Source of the DNA: Methylobacteriaceae bacterium
GTDB lineage: Bacteria; Pseudomonadota; Alphaproteobacteria; Rhizobiales; Beijerinckiaceae
Length of the DNA: 64,000 nucleotides
Reading direction: 5' to 3'
Assembly: GCA_020638135.1 (NCBI GenBank)
Contig: JACKJE010000010.1
Location: 1-64,000, forward strand
Shown here: positions 1-9,002 of the stretch, one piece after another
Layout of the letters: each line of letters begins with the position of its first letter
How positions within the stretch are numbered: position 1 is the first letter of the stretch
Position numbers and translations under genes: made by a program
Notes under the pieces: model-generated
Database searches by the model: none
Seen by the model: only the letters and a program-made list of their open reading frames with translations
What the model was told of the DNA's origin: nothing

Positions 1-1084
1 TCGGCGCGTGCTTGGCTATTGTCGGCGCCGTCGCAGCCGGCGCTTGCGCCGCCGCCTCTTTGTGCTCGACCTCTGGCAGCGCATCGCCATTGCGCCCGCG
101 CCAGCCGCCGGCGCCCTCGAGATCGGCCTGCGGTTCGATTTCCGCGGCGTCGATCTCGAACAATTCCGCGACGCGCCGGGTGATCGTCGTGAATTCCATC
201 GCCTTGAGGAAGCCGATCAGGCGCTTGGCGTCCGGCGTACCAAGCCCCAGATCGTCGAGCGGACATTCGAGCGGCGCGTCCTCGACGAGCGTCACGAGCT
301 TCTTCGAAACGTGAATCATTTCGACGCTCTGTGGATCGGTCAGGGTCTCGCGCCGCTTGGGTTGCTTGATCTCGGAAGCGCGCGTCAGCAAAGCGTCGAG
401 CGAGCCGTATTCGTTGATGAGTTGCGCGGCCGTCTTGATGCCGATGCCACGCGCGCCCGGCACATTGTCGGTGGAATCGCCGGCGAGCGCCTGCACGTCC
501 ACCACCTTGTCCGGCGCAACGCCGAAATAATCCTGCACTTCGGTAAGGCCGATGCGCCGCTCCTCGCGCTCCCCGGACGCCGGATCGTACATCGACACTT
601 TCGGCGTGATCAGCTGCATCAGGTCCTTGTCGGCGGAGATGATCAGCACGTCGGCGCCCTTGGCCTCGGCCTGGCGCGCATAGGTCGCGATCAGGTCGTC
701 GGCCTCGTAGACGTCCTGTTCGATCGGGATCATGCCGAAGGCGCGCACGGCTTCGCGCATCAGCGGGAACTGCGGGATCAGGTCTTCGGGCGGCTCGGAC
801 CGGTTGGCCTTGTAGGCGGGATAGATCTCCTTGCGGAACGAGTTTTCCGACTTGTCGAAGATGATGGCGAGATGCGTCGGCTTCACGCCGATCGCGCCGT
901 CGCGCACGAATTGCAGCATCTTGTTGCAGAACAGGCGCACGGCGCCGGTCGGCAGCCGGTCGGAGCGGTAATTGTATTTCGCGTCCTGTCGGATCGACTG
1001 GAAATAGGCGCGGAACACGAAGGACGAGCCGTCGACCAGAAAGACATGGTCGCCGGCTTTGATGGGGCGGTGACAGGAGCTCAT
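1..1084 (-). CDS. polA: DNA polymerase I, N-terminal part (runs off left edge)
   Basis: DNA polymerase I for repair and Okazaki-fragment processing. The visible 361 residues cover the 5'-3' exonuclease (FEN-like) domain: an early LVDGSSFVFRAYF, then FDKSENSFRKEIYPAYKANR, the acidic EADDLIA and SADKDLMQLI, and the helix-hairpin-helix-type GDSTDNVPGARGIG, all typical PolA blocks. After the exonuclease the reading frame enters an Ala/Glu-rich linker and leaves the window, so the proofreading and polymerase domains are not seen. The start ATG (1084-1082) follows an in-frame TAG 12 bases upstream, so it is the first possible ATG, although no strong ribosome binding site is visible. Confidence 0.95.
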   Translation of the reverse strand, partial: MSSCHRPIKAGDHVFLVDGSSFVFRAYFQSIRQDAKYNYRSDRLPTGAVRLFCNKMLQFVRDGAIGVKPTHLAIIFDKSENSFRKEIYPAYKANRSEPPEDLIPQFPLMREAVRAFGMIPIEQDVYEADDLIATYARQAEAKGADVLIISADKDLMQLITPKVSMYDPASGEREERRIGLTEVQDYFGVAPDKVVDVQALAGDSTDNVPGARGIGIKTAAQLINEYGSLDALLTRASEIKQPKRRETLTDPQSVEMIHVSKKLVTLVEDAPLECPLDDLGLGTPDAKRLIGFLKAMEFTTITRRVAELFEIDAAEIEPQADLEGAGGWRGRNGDALPEVEHKEAAAQAPAATAPTIAKHAP

Positions 1085-1136
1085 GCCGCCAAACTAGCGC
1101 GGAATCGGCAAAAAGGGATGCCGCGCCGCGCAGGCC

Positions 1137-2102
1137 CTATCGTCGGGCTGGCGCGCCCGTGAAACCTGCCTTTTCCCGCGCGTCCAGCGCCATGTCGGCG
1201 ATGACGGCGATTACGAGAAGGCTGGCGAAAGCCATGAGCAGGGCGCTCGCCGCCGATGGCGCCGCGCCGCGATTCGCCGCCGCGATCAGCGTCGCAAACA
1301 ATGGAATCCAGCAGACGGCGAGCGCGGGGGCAGCGCTCCCCAGGCGCGCGAAGGCTTCGCCGGACGGGCGGCGGCGTAGCGCGACGGCGCTCGCGAGCGC
1401 CGCAGGCGCGGCGGCGAGGCTCAGAGCCAGCGCGATCGGCCCGACCGCGGCGATGGAGAGCGGCTGGCCGGTCTGCGCGAAGCGGATCGCTACCGCCGCC
1501 GAGAGGACGGCGACGAATGGGCCGCTCGCCAGGGCAAATTCCAGTTCCTCGTCGACCAGGCGGGAAAGGGCTTCGCGCCGCTCGGCGAGCATGACGCCCA
1601 CGACGAAGAAAATGAACTGGGCGAGCGCGGGCATTCCGAGAATCACGCCCGCGACATGGGCGGTCGCCGCCAACGCGAGCAGCAGACCGGGCGCTCCCCG
1701 CAGGCCGGCGGCGACAAGCGCGTAGACAACCGGAAGCAGCGCCAGGCGCCACACGGGCGCGGCCAGCGCAATGCCGGCGCGCCAGTCGTGGCCGGCGAGA
1801 GGCGCCGCGGCCGCCGCGAACGTCGCCGCCGCCGCTGCACAGGCCGCCATCGGGGCGAGCGAACGCAGCAGGCGCGCTGGCCGTTGCCGGATGATTTGCC
1901 TCGCCAGAAGCCATCCGGCGACGGCGAGGAACCCGGGGATCGTCACGATTTCCGCAAATATGCGCAGCGTCGCGGCGCTGCGGACGCCGCTGTCGAGCGC
2001 GAGCGCGGCGATCGAGGGCGTCGCCAGCGCGAGCAGCAGCCCGCGGGCGATCGTCGCAGCCGCGTCGGCTTCTATGTCCCGCACAGCCTCAGAATGCTGC
2101 AT
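1137..2102 (-). CDS. hypothetical polytopic membrane protein
   Basis: A 321-residue, very Ala/Leu-rich protein with about eight to ten predicted hydrophobic segments spread over the whole length and short Arg-rich loops. I recognise no family motif and assign no function. The ATG at 2102 is preferred over an upstream TTG at 2123 because GGAG lies a few bases before it. It lies upstream of polA on the same strand with about 50 bases between them, so the two may be co-transcribed. High GC and the biased amino-acid content make several overlapping frames open here, but only this frame gives a coherent membrane protein. Confidence 0.6.
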   Translation of the reverse strand: MQHSEAVRDIEADAAATIARGLLLALATPSIAALALDSGVRSAATLRIFAEIVTIPGFLAVAGWLLARQIIRQRPARLLRSLAPMAACAAAAATFAAAAAPLAGHDWRAGIALAAPVWRLALLPVVYALVAAGLRGAPGLLLALAATAHVAGVILGMPALAQFIFFVVGVMLAERREALSRLVDEELEFALASGPFVAVLSAAVAIRFAQTGQPLSIAAVGPIALALSLAAAPAALASAVALRRRPSGEAFARLGSAAPALAVCWIPLFATLIAAANRGAAPSAASALLMAFASLLVIAVIADMALDAREKAGFTGAPARR

Positions 2103-2250
2103 GCCTGCTCCAAACCGGCGCAATTCGTGCTCCGCGCCGGGTCGGCGCGGGCTGGCGGGAGGCAGGGAGCAATCCGCGGGCCGCCATGTGGCGGCGCGAT
2201 TGCCGCTCGCCGGCCGATCGGCTACACAGAGGCGCGCCGCTTCGGCAGCC

Positions 2251-2327
<77 letters not shown>

Positions 2328-2437
2328 TTCAAAATGGGCGTGTGCGACCGTCCGGCCCCGCGCTACAGGCTCGCCGCTATGGGACTGATGTCGCTCCGTA
2401 ATTCGTGCAGTCACAGCGCCGAGGCGACGGCGCCGGC

Positions 2438-3127
2438 ATGCTGAGTGGACTGCCTCCCGATATCGGGCGCATCATCCTGCTGACGCTACAGCTGGCCGTG
2501 ATCTCGACATTGATCCTGCTCGTCCTCGCGACGCCGCTCGCCTGGTGGCTGGCGCGTTCGCACGCGCGGTGGAAGGAGGCGGTGGCCGCGGTCGTCGCCT
2601 TGCCGATCGTCCTTCCGCCGACGGTGCTCGGCTTCTATCTGCTGATCGCTCTCGGCCCGCAGGGGCCTGGCGGCGCGATCGCCGGTCTGTGGGGCGGCCG
2701 CACGCTTGCTTTCACCTTCGAGGGCCTCGTCATCGGATCGATCGTCTATTCCATGCCCTTCGTGGTCCAGCCCGTGCGCAACGCTTTCGTCGCCATGGGG
2801 GACAGACCGCTCGAGGCGGCCGCGACCTTGCGCGCCTCGCCCTTGCGCGCGTTCTGGACGGTCGCGCTGCCGATGGCGCGCCCGGGGCTGCTGACCGGCG
2901 CCATTCTCGGTTTCGCGCACACGATCGGCGAATTTGGCGTCGTGCTGATGATCGGGGGCAATATTCCCGGACGGACGCGCGTCCTCTCCACGGCGATCTT
3001 CGACTATGTCGAGAATTCGCAATGGCGCGAGGCGAACATTCTGGCTGGCGGCATGGTCGTCTTCGCCTTCGCCGTCGTCCTGGCGATGATTCTTCTCGAA
3101 AAGCGTATGGCGGGAGCGCGGCATTGA
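2438..3127 (+). CDS. modB: molybdate ABC transporter permease
   Basis: Inner-membrane permease of the ModABC molybdate importer, about 229 residues with five or six transmembrane segments. The family core is clear: LPIVLPPTVLGFYLLIALGP near the middle and the EAA-type loop DRPLEAAATLRASPLRAFW, followed by GAILGFAHTIGEFGVVLMIG. The ATG at 2438 is chosen because the protein then begins at the first membrane segment; a GTG at 2405 is possible. It overlaps modC by 4 bases, so the two are translationally coupled. The periplasmic binding protein gene modA is not in the window. The substrate could also be tungstate, but context (a molybdenum enzyme and fdhD downstream) favours molybdate. Confidence 0.92.
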   Translation: MLSGLPPDIGRIILLTLQLAVISTLILLVLATPLAWWLARSHARWKEAVAAVVALPIVLPPTVLGFYLLIALGPQGPGGAIAGLWGGRTLAFTFEGLVIGSIVYSMPFVVQPVRNAFVAMGDRPLEAAATLRASPLRAFWTVALPMARPGLLTGAILGFAHTIGEFGVVLMIGGNIPGRTRVLSTAIFDYVENSQWREANILAGGMVVFAFAVVLAMILLEKRMAGARH

Positions 3128-4236
3128 GCGCGACCGGCCTGCATGCGCGCTTTCGCGGTCGTGTCGGATCGTTCTCGCTCGATGCGTCGTTCGTTGCGCC
3201 CTCCAGCGGCGTGACGGCCCTGTTCGGCCCCTCGGGGTGCGGCAAGACCAGCTTGTTGCGCTGCATCGCCGGGCTCAATCGGTTCGCCGACGGCTATTGC
3301 GCCCTCGATAGCGAAGTCTGGCAGGACGGAACGGCGCGCTTTGCGCCCACTTACCGCCGTCCGATCGGCTACGTCTTTCAGGAGGCGAGCCTGTTCCCGC
3401 ATATGTCGGTGCGACGCAACCTCTTGTACGGCGCGCCGCGCACAAACGCCGATCGCGTCGCGATAGGTTATGACGAAGTCATCGAACTTTTCGGCCTCGC
3501 TGATCTGCTCGAACGCTCGCCGCGCAACCTTTCCGGCGGCGAGCGCCAGCGCGTGGCGCTCGGTCGCGCCTTGCTCAGCCAGCCGCGCCTCCTGCTGATG
3601 GACGAGCCGCTTTCGGCGCTCGACGCGACGGCCAAGGAAGACATCCTCCCCTATCTCGAGCGCCTGCACGGACGGCTGTCCCTGCCGGTCGTCTACGTCA
3701 CGCACGACATGCGCGAGGTCGAACGGCTCGCCGATCACCTCGTGCTGATGGAGAAGGGCCGCGTCGTCGCCGCAGGTCAGCTCGGCGATTTGCTGAGCGA
3801 CCCATCTTTGCCGTTCGCCCGCGCGCGCGAGGCGGCGGTCATGCTCGACGCGACGGTGCGCGCGCACGACGCCGGCTATGGCCTGCTCGAGCTCGATGTG
3901 GATGGCGGGCGTTTCCTGACGCCGGCGCCAGCCGGCGTCGTCGGCGAACATCGCAGGCTCAGGGTCACGGCGAGCGACGTCAGCCTCGCCTGCGCGCAGC
4001 CCGGTCCCAGCTCCATCGTCAATATTTTGAAGGCGCGCATCCTGCGTGCGACGACGACTGGCGAAGCGGAGATGATCGTTCTGCTTGGTCTCGGTGACGA
4101 AGGCGAAGGCGCCCGCCTGCTCGCGCGCGTCACCCGCCGCTCATGGGAAACGCTCGGACTGGCCGAGGGCGCGCCCGTTTATGCGCAGGTGAAGGGCGTC
4201 GCCCTCGCGCGCGGCCGCGTTCCGCTGGAGGGGTGA
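3124..4236 (+). CDS. modC: molybdate ABC transporter ATP-binding protein
   Basis: ATPase subunit of the molybdate importer, about 370 residues. Walker A is GPSGCGKTS, the signature is LSGGERQRVALGRALL, Walker B is LLLMDEPLSALD and the switch histidine lies in VVYVTHDM. The C-terminal part, after about residue 240, matches the expected length and position of the molybdate-sensing TOBE/MOP domain that separates ModC from related ATPases. The start is a TTG whose last bases overlap the modB stop (TTGA), and the reading frame shows no better start nearby. It ends 4 bases before the convergent cytochrome c peroxidase gene. Confidence 0.92.
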   Translation: MSATGLHARFRGRVGSFSLDASFVAPSSGVTALFGPSGCGKTSLLRCIAGLNRFADGYCALDSEVWQDGTARFAPTYRRPIGYVFQEASLFPHMSVRRNLLYGAPRTNADRVAIGYDEVIELFGLADLLERSPRNLSGGERQRVALGRALLSQPRLLLMDEPLSALDATAKEDILPYLERLHGRLSLPVVYVTHDMREVERLADHLVLMEKGRVVAAGQLGDLLSDPSLPFARAREAAVMLDATVRAHDAGYGLLELDVDGGRFLTPAPAGVVGEHRRLRVTASDVSLACAQPGPSSIVNILKARILRATTTGEAEMIVLLGLGDEGEGARLLARVTRRSWETLGLAEGAPVYAQVKGVALARGRVPLEG

Positions 4237-4240
4237 GCGC

Positions 4241-5488
4241 CTACTTGCCCGCGACGCTCTGGAATGGTTGGTCGGTCAGCGTGTGCAGAAAGGCGACGAT
4301 GGCGTCGATCTCGGCGTCGCTGGCGCGGGGCTTCTGCCCGGGCTTCCTGTCGTAGGGCGCTTCCTTCACATTGACACTGCCGCGCCAATTGTCCGGCAGA
4401 TCGTCGAACTTGGCCGGCGTGCCGTCGGCGCCGCGCTGATACCAGCGCTCCGGATTTGTATCGCGTGTGAAATAGAAGGCGACCGCGTCGCGCAGGCTCT
4501 TGAATACGCCATTGTGCATGTAAGGACCGGTTACCGCGATATTGCGCAGCGTCGGCGCCTTGAAGGCGCCGCACACGGAGTCGATCTCGAAGCCTGATGG
4601 AGCGATTGCGGCGAGGCCCGGACGTTTGCAAAGGCCGCCGTCGAAATAGGCGGCGTCGCGGTTATCGGGAATATCGCGATTGCGTGGCGCGCCGAGCGCG
4701 TCGTAGGTGAAATCGCTGAAGAGCCAATCCTTGGGATCGCGTGATTTCAGGTCGCCGACGTGGCAGGCCAGACAATTGCCTTTCTTGCGGTCCTTGAACA
4801 GCGCAAAGCCCTTGGCCTCCAGTTTCGAGAACTTCGCCTTGCCGCGCAGGACGTCGTCGAATTTCGAGGAGAAAGGACTGAAGCGCGGCGTTCTCTCGAA
4901 GGCGGCAATGGCCGATGAAATCTTGCTGAAGGCCTTGTTCGCATCATCGAGCGCATCGGCGCCGAACGCTTCACGGACGAGATCCGCATAAGCGCTGGCG
5001 CGAACCTTGTCGATTACCGCCCTCTTGGACGGATTGTTCATTTCGCGCGGGTTGAGCAGGGGGCCTTCGACCTGCGCTTCCAGGTCGTCGGCGCGACCAT
5101 CCCAGAAATAGCCGCCGACGGCGACCATCTCCACCTTGCCGGTCTCCTCGTCCTTCTTCGGCTGAAAACCGAATTTCGGACTGAATGCGGCATAGGTCAG
5201 CAACTGGACTTTGCGGTTGCCAAGCCGATCGGCAATTGCGCCGCGCGCGAGGGCAGGATTTGGAGACCCCGCATTGCCCTGGAACGCCTTGGCAGGATCA
5301 TGGCAGCTCGCGCACGACTGCCCGCGCGGTTCGGACAGGTTGATGTCCTCGAACAAGCGCTTGCCGAGCTTTTCGACGGAGGTCAGGCCCGCCTCATCGG
5401 ACGACTGCGGTGTTTGCGCGTTGGAGATGCAGGCGCCGAATCCAAGAAAGAGAACGAGCGCGAGCTTGCTCGCGCGAATGCCGAACAT
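4241..5488 (-). CDS. di-heme cytochrome c peroxidase family protein
   Basis: Periplasmic di-heme protein of the bacterial cytochrome c peroxidase/MauG family, about 415 residues. An N-terminal signal segment (hydrophobic LALVLFLGFG) precedes two c-type heme sites, CASCH at about residues 59-63 and CLACH at 239-243. A conserved block GPYMHNGVFKSLRDAVAFY lies near the C-terminus. Such proteins reduce hydrogen peroxide with electrons from cytochrome c; MauG-like members oxidise protein substrates, and sequence alone does not separate them. Two in-frame ATGs (5497 and 5488) are available; 5488 is preferred because AGGA sits 8 bases ahead of it. It stands alone, convergent with modC. Confidence 0.85.
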   Translation of the reverse strand: MFGIRASKLALVLFLGFGACISNAQTPQSSDEAGLTSVEKLGKRLFEDINLSEPRGQSCASCHDPAKAFQGNAGSPNPALARGAIADRLGNRKVQLLTYAAFSPKFGFQPKKDEETGKVEMVAVGGYFWDGRADDLEAQVEGPLLNPREMNNPSKRAVIDKVRASAYADLVREAFGADALDDANKAFSKISSAIAAFERTPRFSPFSSKFDDVLRGKAKFSKLEAKGFALFKDRKKGNCLACHVGDLKSRDPKDWLFSDFTYDALGAPRNRDIPDNRDAAYFDGGLCKRPGLAAIAPSGFEIDSVCGAFKAPTLRNIAVTGPYMHNGVFKSLRDAVAFYFTRDTNPERWYQRGADGTPAKFDDLPDNWRGSVNVKEAPYDRKPGQKPRASDAEIDAIVAFLHTLTDQPFQSVAGK

Positions 5489-5611
5489 GGCCGCCATCCT
5501 GCAGTCGTAAGGTTGCGAGCGCGCCGGGCGCTCAAGACGGCTTAAGAACAGCGCGCGGCGCGAATGGTCAATGCGCCGCCGCAATTTCAGAATGGTTCGA
5601 AACCGGCGCGC

Positions 5612-6385
5612 CTATCCGATGATCGCGACCGCGCGCGTCCAGCCTGCGGAGGCGCGCTCGATCTTCACCGGAAAGCAGGAAACGGTGAAGCCGGTCGCAG
5701 GCAGGACTTCGAGATTGTGCAGCTTCTCGATGTGGCAATAACCAATGTGCCGGCCGGCCTTGTGGCCTTCCCAGATCAGCTTGGCGTCATGCGTCTGCGC
5801 GTACTTCTTGGCCGTATGTACGAAAGGCGCATCCCAGCTCCAGCCGTCGATGCCAGTCAGCCGCACGCCGCGTTCGAGCAGATACATGGTCGCCTCGTAG
5901 CCCATGCCGCAGCCTGAGCTCACATAGTCCGCCTGTCCGTATTTCAGGCCCGCGCTCGTGTTGACGACGACGATGTCGAGCGGCCGCAATTCATGGCCGA
6001 TCCGCTTCAACTCCGCCGCGACGTCAGCCGCGGTCGCGACATAGCCGTCCGGGAAATGACGGAAGTCGAGCTTCACGCCGGGTTGAAAGCACCATTCGAG
6101 CGGCACCTCGTCGATCGTCCAGGCGCGTTGGCCGCGGTTCATCGTCGGGTGGAAATGCCAGGGCGCGTCGAGATGCGTGCCATTGTGCGTCGACAGCTGA
6201 ACGCGCTCGACCGCCCATCCCTCGCCGTCCGGCAGGTCCTCGGCCTTCAGGCCCGGGAAATAAGGCAGGATCTGCGGCAGGCTCTGCTTGTGGTCGATAT
6301 ATTCGATCGTTGGGTGCAGGCCCGGCGGATCGGCCGGCACGTCGTTCTGCAGGGGAACGGACAGGTCGATGATCTGGCGTGGCAT
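5612..6385 (-). CDS. cyclase family protein (kynurenine-formamidase-like fold)
   Basis: A 257-residue metal-dependent hydrolase of the cyclase family (Pfam PF04199, which also holds bacterial kynurenine formamidase KynB). The N-terminal IIDLSVPLQNDVPADPPG and the metal-binding motif STHNGTHLDAPWHF at about residues 65-78 are diagnostic; a later WEGHKAG lies near a further expected metal or active-site region. A strong AGGAGG lies 4 bases before the ATG. No tryptophan-degradation genes are nearby, so the kynurenine formamidase reaction is not supported by context. The real substrate (an amide, lactone or ester) is unknown. Confidence 0.82.
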   Translation of the reverse strand: MPRQIIDLSVPLQNDVPADPPGLHPTIEYIDHKQSLPQILPYFPGLKAEDLPDGEGWAVERVQLSTHNGTHLDAPWHFHPTMNRGQRAWTIDEVPLEWCFQPGVKLDFRHFPDGYVATAADVAAELKRIGHELRPLDIVVVNTSAGLKYGQADYVSSGCGMGYEATMYLLERGVRLTGIDGWSWDAPFVHTAKKYAQTHDAKLIWEGHKAGRHIGYCHIEKLHNLEVLPATGFTVSCFPVKIERASAGWTRAVAIIG

Positions 6386-6464
6386 GGCTCCTCCTGTGGC
6401 GACGCATCTGCGCGTGCTCCTTTCCGGTCAGCCTAGCAGCATTTCGGCGCCGGGAAATCGCTGC

Positions 6465-7250
6465 TCACGGCGTCGCGGCGAGGCCGCGCAGCAGGGACGT
6501 GAGCGCTGGCGCCGCGCTTCCGGCGGCCATGGCGATAAGGCAGGCTATGGCGATACGGCGATAGGTCTGCTCGGAGCCGCGCTCGAACAGGCGCGCGCCG
6601 GCCAGATTGCCGATCCAGAAGCCGGGCAGCGAAAGGGCCGCCAGCACGACTGTGTCGCGCGTGACGAGGCCGAGCGCGAGCGCGCTCGCCAGACCCGCGA
6701 AGACCGTGATCTGGAAGACGATCAGCATCGACGCTCGAATGGCCTCGCGGCTCAGTGACGACGACATGAAAAAGGCGACGACCGGCGGGCCGGACATGGA
6801 CGCAAGCCCGTTGAACAGGCCCGCGATCAGGCCGTAGACGATTGCGCGCGCCTGCCCGAAAGGCCGCCGGTTTTCGCCGGCGCGCAAAATTCCGAAGACG
6901 GCGGCGAGCGTGAAGAGCGCGATGGCGACCCGCGCCGCTTCCGGCGAAATATGCTTGAGGAGATAGACGCCGGCAGGCGTTCCGGCCGCCGCAGCAAAAG
7001 CGATCCTGCGGATCGACGGCCAATGGCTGGCGGTCATGGCGCGTCGCGCGCCGAAAATGCCGCCCGCCGCTACGATGCACATCGCCACCGGCACGGCCTG
7101 GGCCGGCTGCATCAGCATGCCCAGCATCGGCACGGCGGCGAGCGAAAAGCCGAAACCGGTCAGCCCGCGCAGGACCGCTGCGGCAAAAACAATCGCCATC
7201 GTCCCGGCGGCCATCGTCGCGGTCACGCCATGCAGTGTCTGCGCATCCAT
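6465..7250 (-). CDS. TauE/SafE (TSUP) family permease
   Basis: A 261-residue inner-membrane protein of the sulfite exporter TauE/SafE family (PF01925) with about eight hydrophobic segments. The first repeat carries LRGLTGFGFSLAAVPML and the second carries LIAGLFNGLASMSGPPVVAF, the two internally related family signatures. Members move sulfite, sulfoacetate or other small organic anions; the substrate here cannot be told from sequence. It diverges from mtnA, a gene of methionine (sulfur) salvage, with an 82-base gap, which is a weak hint of a sulfur-related role. The start is the ATG at 7250. Confidence 0.85.
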   Translation of the reverse strand: MDAQTLHGVTATMAAGTMAIVFAAAVLRGLTGFGFSLAAVPMLGMLMQPAQAVPVAMCIVAAGGIFGARRAMTASHWPSIRRIAFAAAAGTPAGVYLLKHISPEAARVAIALFTLAAVFGILRAGENRRPFGQARAIVYGLIAGLFNGLASMSGPPVVAFFMSSSLSREAIRASMLIVFQITVFAGLASALALGLVTRDTVVLAALSLPGFWIGNLAGARLFERGSEQTYRRIAIACLIAMAAGSAAPALTSLLRGLAATP

Positions 7251-7332
7251 GTCCCGACATTTACAAGCGTCGGGGGATGGGTCACAAGCGCGCGTCGGCG
7301 GAATTGCGCTCCAGGAGGGACAGGCGGACGCT

Positions 7333-8424
7333 ATGCGTATCGATGGTCGCGACTATCGGACAATCTGGCTCGACGACGACGGTCGGCGCGTTCACGTCAT
7401 TGACCAGACGCTGCTGCCGCACCGGCTTGAGACGCGTCTTCTTTCCAACGCCGCGGAAGCGGGCCGCGCCATAGCCGACATGATCGTGCGCGGCGCGCCG
7501 TTGATCGGCGTGACCGGGGCCTATGGGCTTGCGCTCGCTGTCGCCGACAATGACGCCGACACGGCGATCGGCGTCGCCTATGCGGAACTGCTCGCGACCC
7601 GGCCGACCGCTTCGAACCTGCGCTGGGCGCTCGACCGCATGCGCGCCGTCGTGGTGGCGGCGCCGCGCGGCGAACGGCGCGCCGTCGCCTATGCCGAGGC
7701 CTCGCGGATTGCAGAGGAAGACGTCGCCGCCTGCGCGTTGATCGGCGATCACGGCGCCACAATCATCAAGGAGATCGCGGCGCGAAAAGGTCGGCGCCTG
7801 AATATTCTGACCCATTGCAACGCCGGCTGGCTGGCGACCGTCGATTGGGGCACGGCGCTCGCCCCGATCTACAAGGCTGTGCGCGCCGGCGTGGATCTGC
7901 ATGTCTGGGTGGACGAAACCCGTCCGCGCAACCAGGGCGCGAGCCTGACCGCGTTCGAACTGCTCGGCGAGGGCGTGCCGCATACCGTCATCGCCGACAA
8001 TACGGGCGGCCACCTGATGCAGCATGGCCTCGTCGACCTGTGCATCGTCGGCAGCGACCGTACGACGCGCGCCGGCGATGTCTGCAACAAGATCGGCACC
8101 TATCTGAAGGCGCTCGCCGCGCGGGACAATGGCGTCCCATTCTACGCCGCATTGCCGACCTCGACCATCGACTGGCGCATTTCCGACGGCGTGAAGGACA
8201 TTCCCATCGAACAGCGTAGCGCGCGCGAGGTCACGCATATCAGCGGTCGGGCGGCGGGTGGCGCGATCGTGGAGGTGCAACTGACCCCCGACGGGTCGCC
8301 GGCGCGCAACGATGCGTTCGATGTTACGCCGGCGCGGCTGGTGACGGGCATCGTCACGGAGCGCGGCGTCTGCACGGCGAGCGCTGAAGGCTTGCGCGCG
8401 CTCTATCCGGATCTCGCGCTCTAG
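7333..8424 (+). CDS. mtnA: S-methyl-5-thioribose-1-phosphate isomerase
   Basis: Cytosolic aldose-ketose isomerase of the methionine salvage pathway, turning methylthioribose-1-phosphate into methylthioribulose-1-phosphate. The 363-residue product has the family length and blocks: RGAPLIGVTGAYG for phosphate binding, LTHCNAGWLAT holding the catalytic Cys, DETRPRNQGASLTAFEL, and IVGSDRTTRAGDVCNKIGTY holding the catalytic Asp. The ATG at 7333 gives the normal N-terminus (MRIDGRDYRTIW); an AGGAGG lies about 14 bases upstream, slightly far. Its 3' end overlaps the convergent gspO gene by 4 bases. No other mtn genes are in the window, and related isomerases (eIF2B-like) are less likely. Confidence 0.93.
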   Translation: MRIDGRDYRTIWLDDDGRRVHVIDQTLLPHRLETRLLSNAAEAGRAIADMIVRGAPLIGVTGAYGLALAVADNDADTAIGVAYAELLATRPTASNLRWALDRMRAVVVAAPRGERRAVAYAEASRIAEEDVAACALIGDHGATIIKEIAARKGRRLNILTHCNAGWLATVDWGTALAPIYKAVRAGVDLHVWVDETRPRNQGASLTAFELLGEGVPHTVIADNTGGHLMQHGLVDLCIVGSDRTTRAGDVCNKIGTYLKALAARDNGVPFYAALPTSTIDWRISDGVKDIPIEQRSAREVTHISGRAAGGAIVEVQLTPDGSPARNDAFDVTPARLVTGIVTERGVCTASAEGLRALYPDLAL

Positions 8425-9002
8425 GCGGCGAACAAGGTCTGGATGAGCCAGGTCGTCCAGATCGCCGGCGCGAGAAAAGAACCGAAGGGCAGGCGTTCGT
8501 TCCATTGTGCGGGCCGGCCCGCAAGGCGCGGCGCGACCAGAAAGACCGCGAGCGCCGAAAGCGCGGCGATTTCGATGGCGACGGGCAAACTCGACCATCC
8601 AAGCCACACGCCGCCCGCGCCGGCGAGTTTGACGTCGCCAAGGCCGAGCCCTTCGCGTCCGCGCGCGCGAGCGTAGATCAGTTTGACGAGCAACAGGACA
8701 CCGCCGAGCGCCATGCCGTGCGCGAGCGCTTGCGTCAGCGCGGCGCCGCGGGCGCCATCCTCCGCCCATGTCGCCGCCTGCGCCAGGCCGAGTGCGAAAA
8801 TGGCGGCGTTCATCCAGCCCGGAATGATCAGCTCTCGCCAGTCGACGATCGCGACAGCCAGCGTCAGCGCAAACAGGGCCGCGCCGAGGACGCCGACCGC
8901 GCCCGGCGCGACGGCGAAACTGGTCACGCAGCCGGCGGCGAGCGCGGCAAGCGGCCATTTCGTCCACACACTTGTCGGCCAGTCGCGCGTGTCGTCGTTC
9001 AA
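8421..9002 (-). CDS. gspO: prepilin peptidase, short form without methylase domain
   Basis: Membrane aspartyl protease of the A24 family that removes leader peptides from the pseudopilins encoded further along the cluster. The 193-residue protein holds two catalytic aspartates, in VDWRELIIP (D54) and in GLGLGDVKLAGAGG (D123, the GxGD motif), within six or so membrane segments. The N-terminal cytoplasmic methyltransferase domain with its CxxC pairs, present in classical PilD/GspO, is absent, as in the CpaA/TadV branch. Its TTG start overlaps the gspD stop (TTGA), so it is coupled to gspD. Dedicated cleavage of GspGHIJK is inferred from linkage. Confidence 0.88.
   Translation of the reverse strand: MNDDTRDWPTSVWTKWPLAALAAGCVTSFAVAPGAVGVLGAALFALTLAVAIVDWRELIIPGWMNAAIFALGLAQAATWAEDGARGAALTQALAHGMALGGVLLLVKLIYARARGREGLGLGDVKLAGAGGVWLGWSSLPVAIEIAALSALAVFLVAPRLAGRPAQWNERLPFGSFLAPAIWTTWLIQTLFAA

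Noticed and set aside
8..1162. Open frame of 384 codons on the plus strand
   Set aside because: It is antisense to polA, whose exonuclease motifs are unmistakable on the minus strand.
5612..6385. Naming the cyclase-family gene kynB (kynurenine formamidase)
   Set aside because: No kynurenine-pathway genes are nearby and the family covers several substrates, so a specific symbol is not supported.
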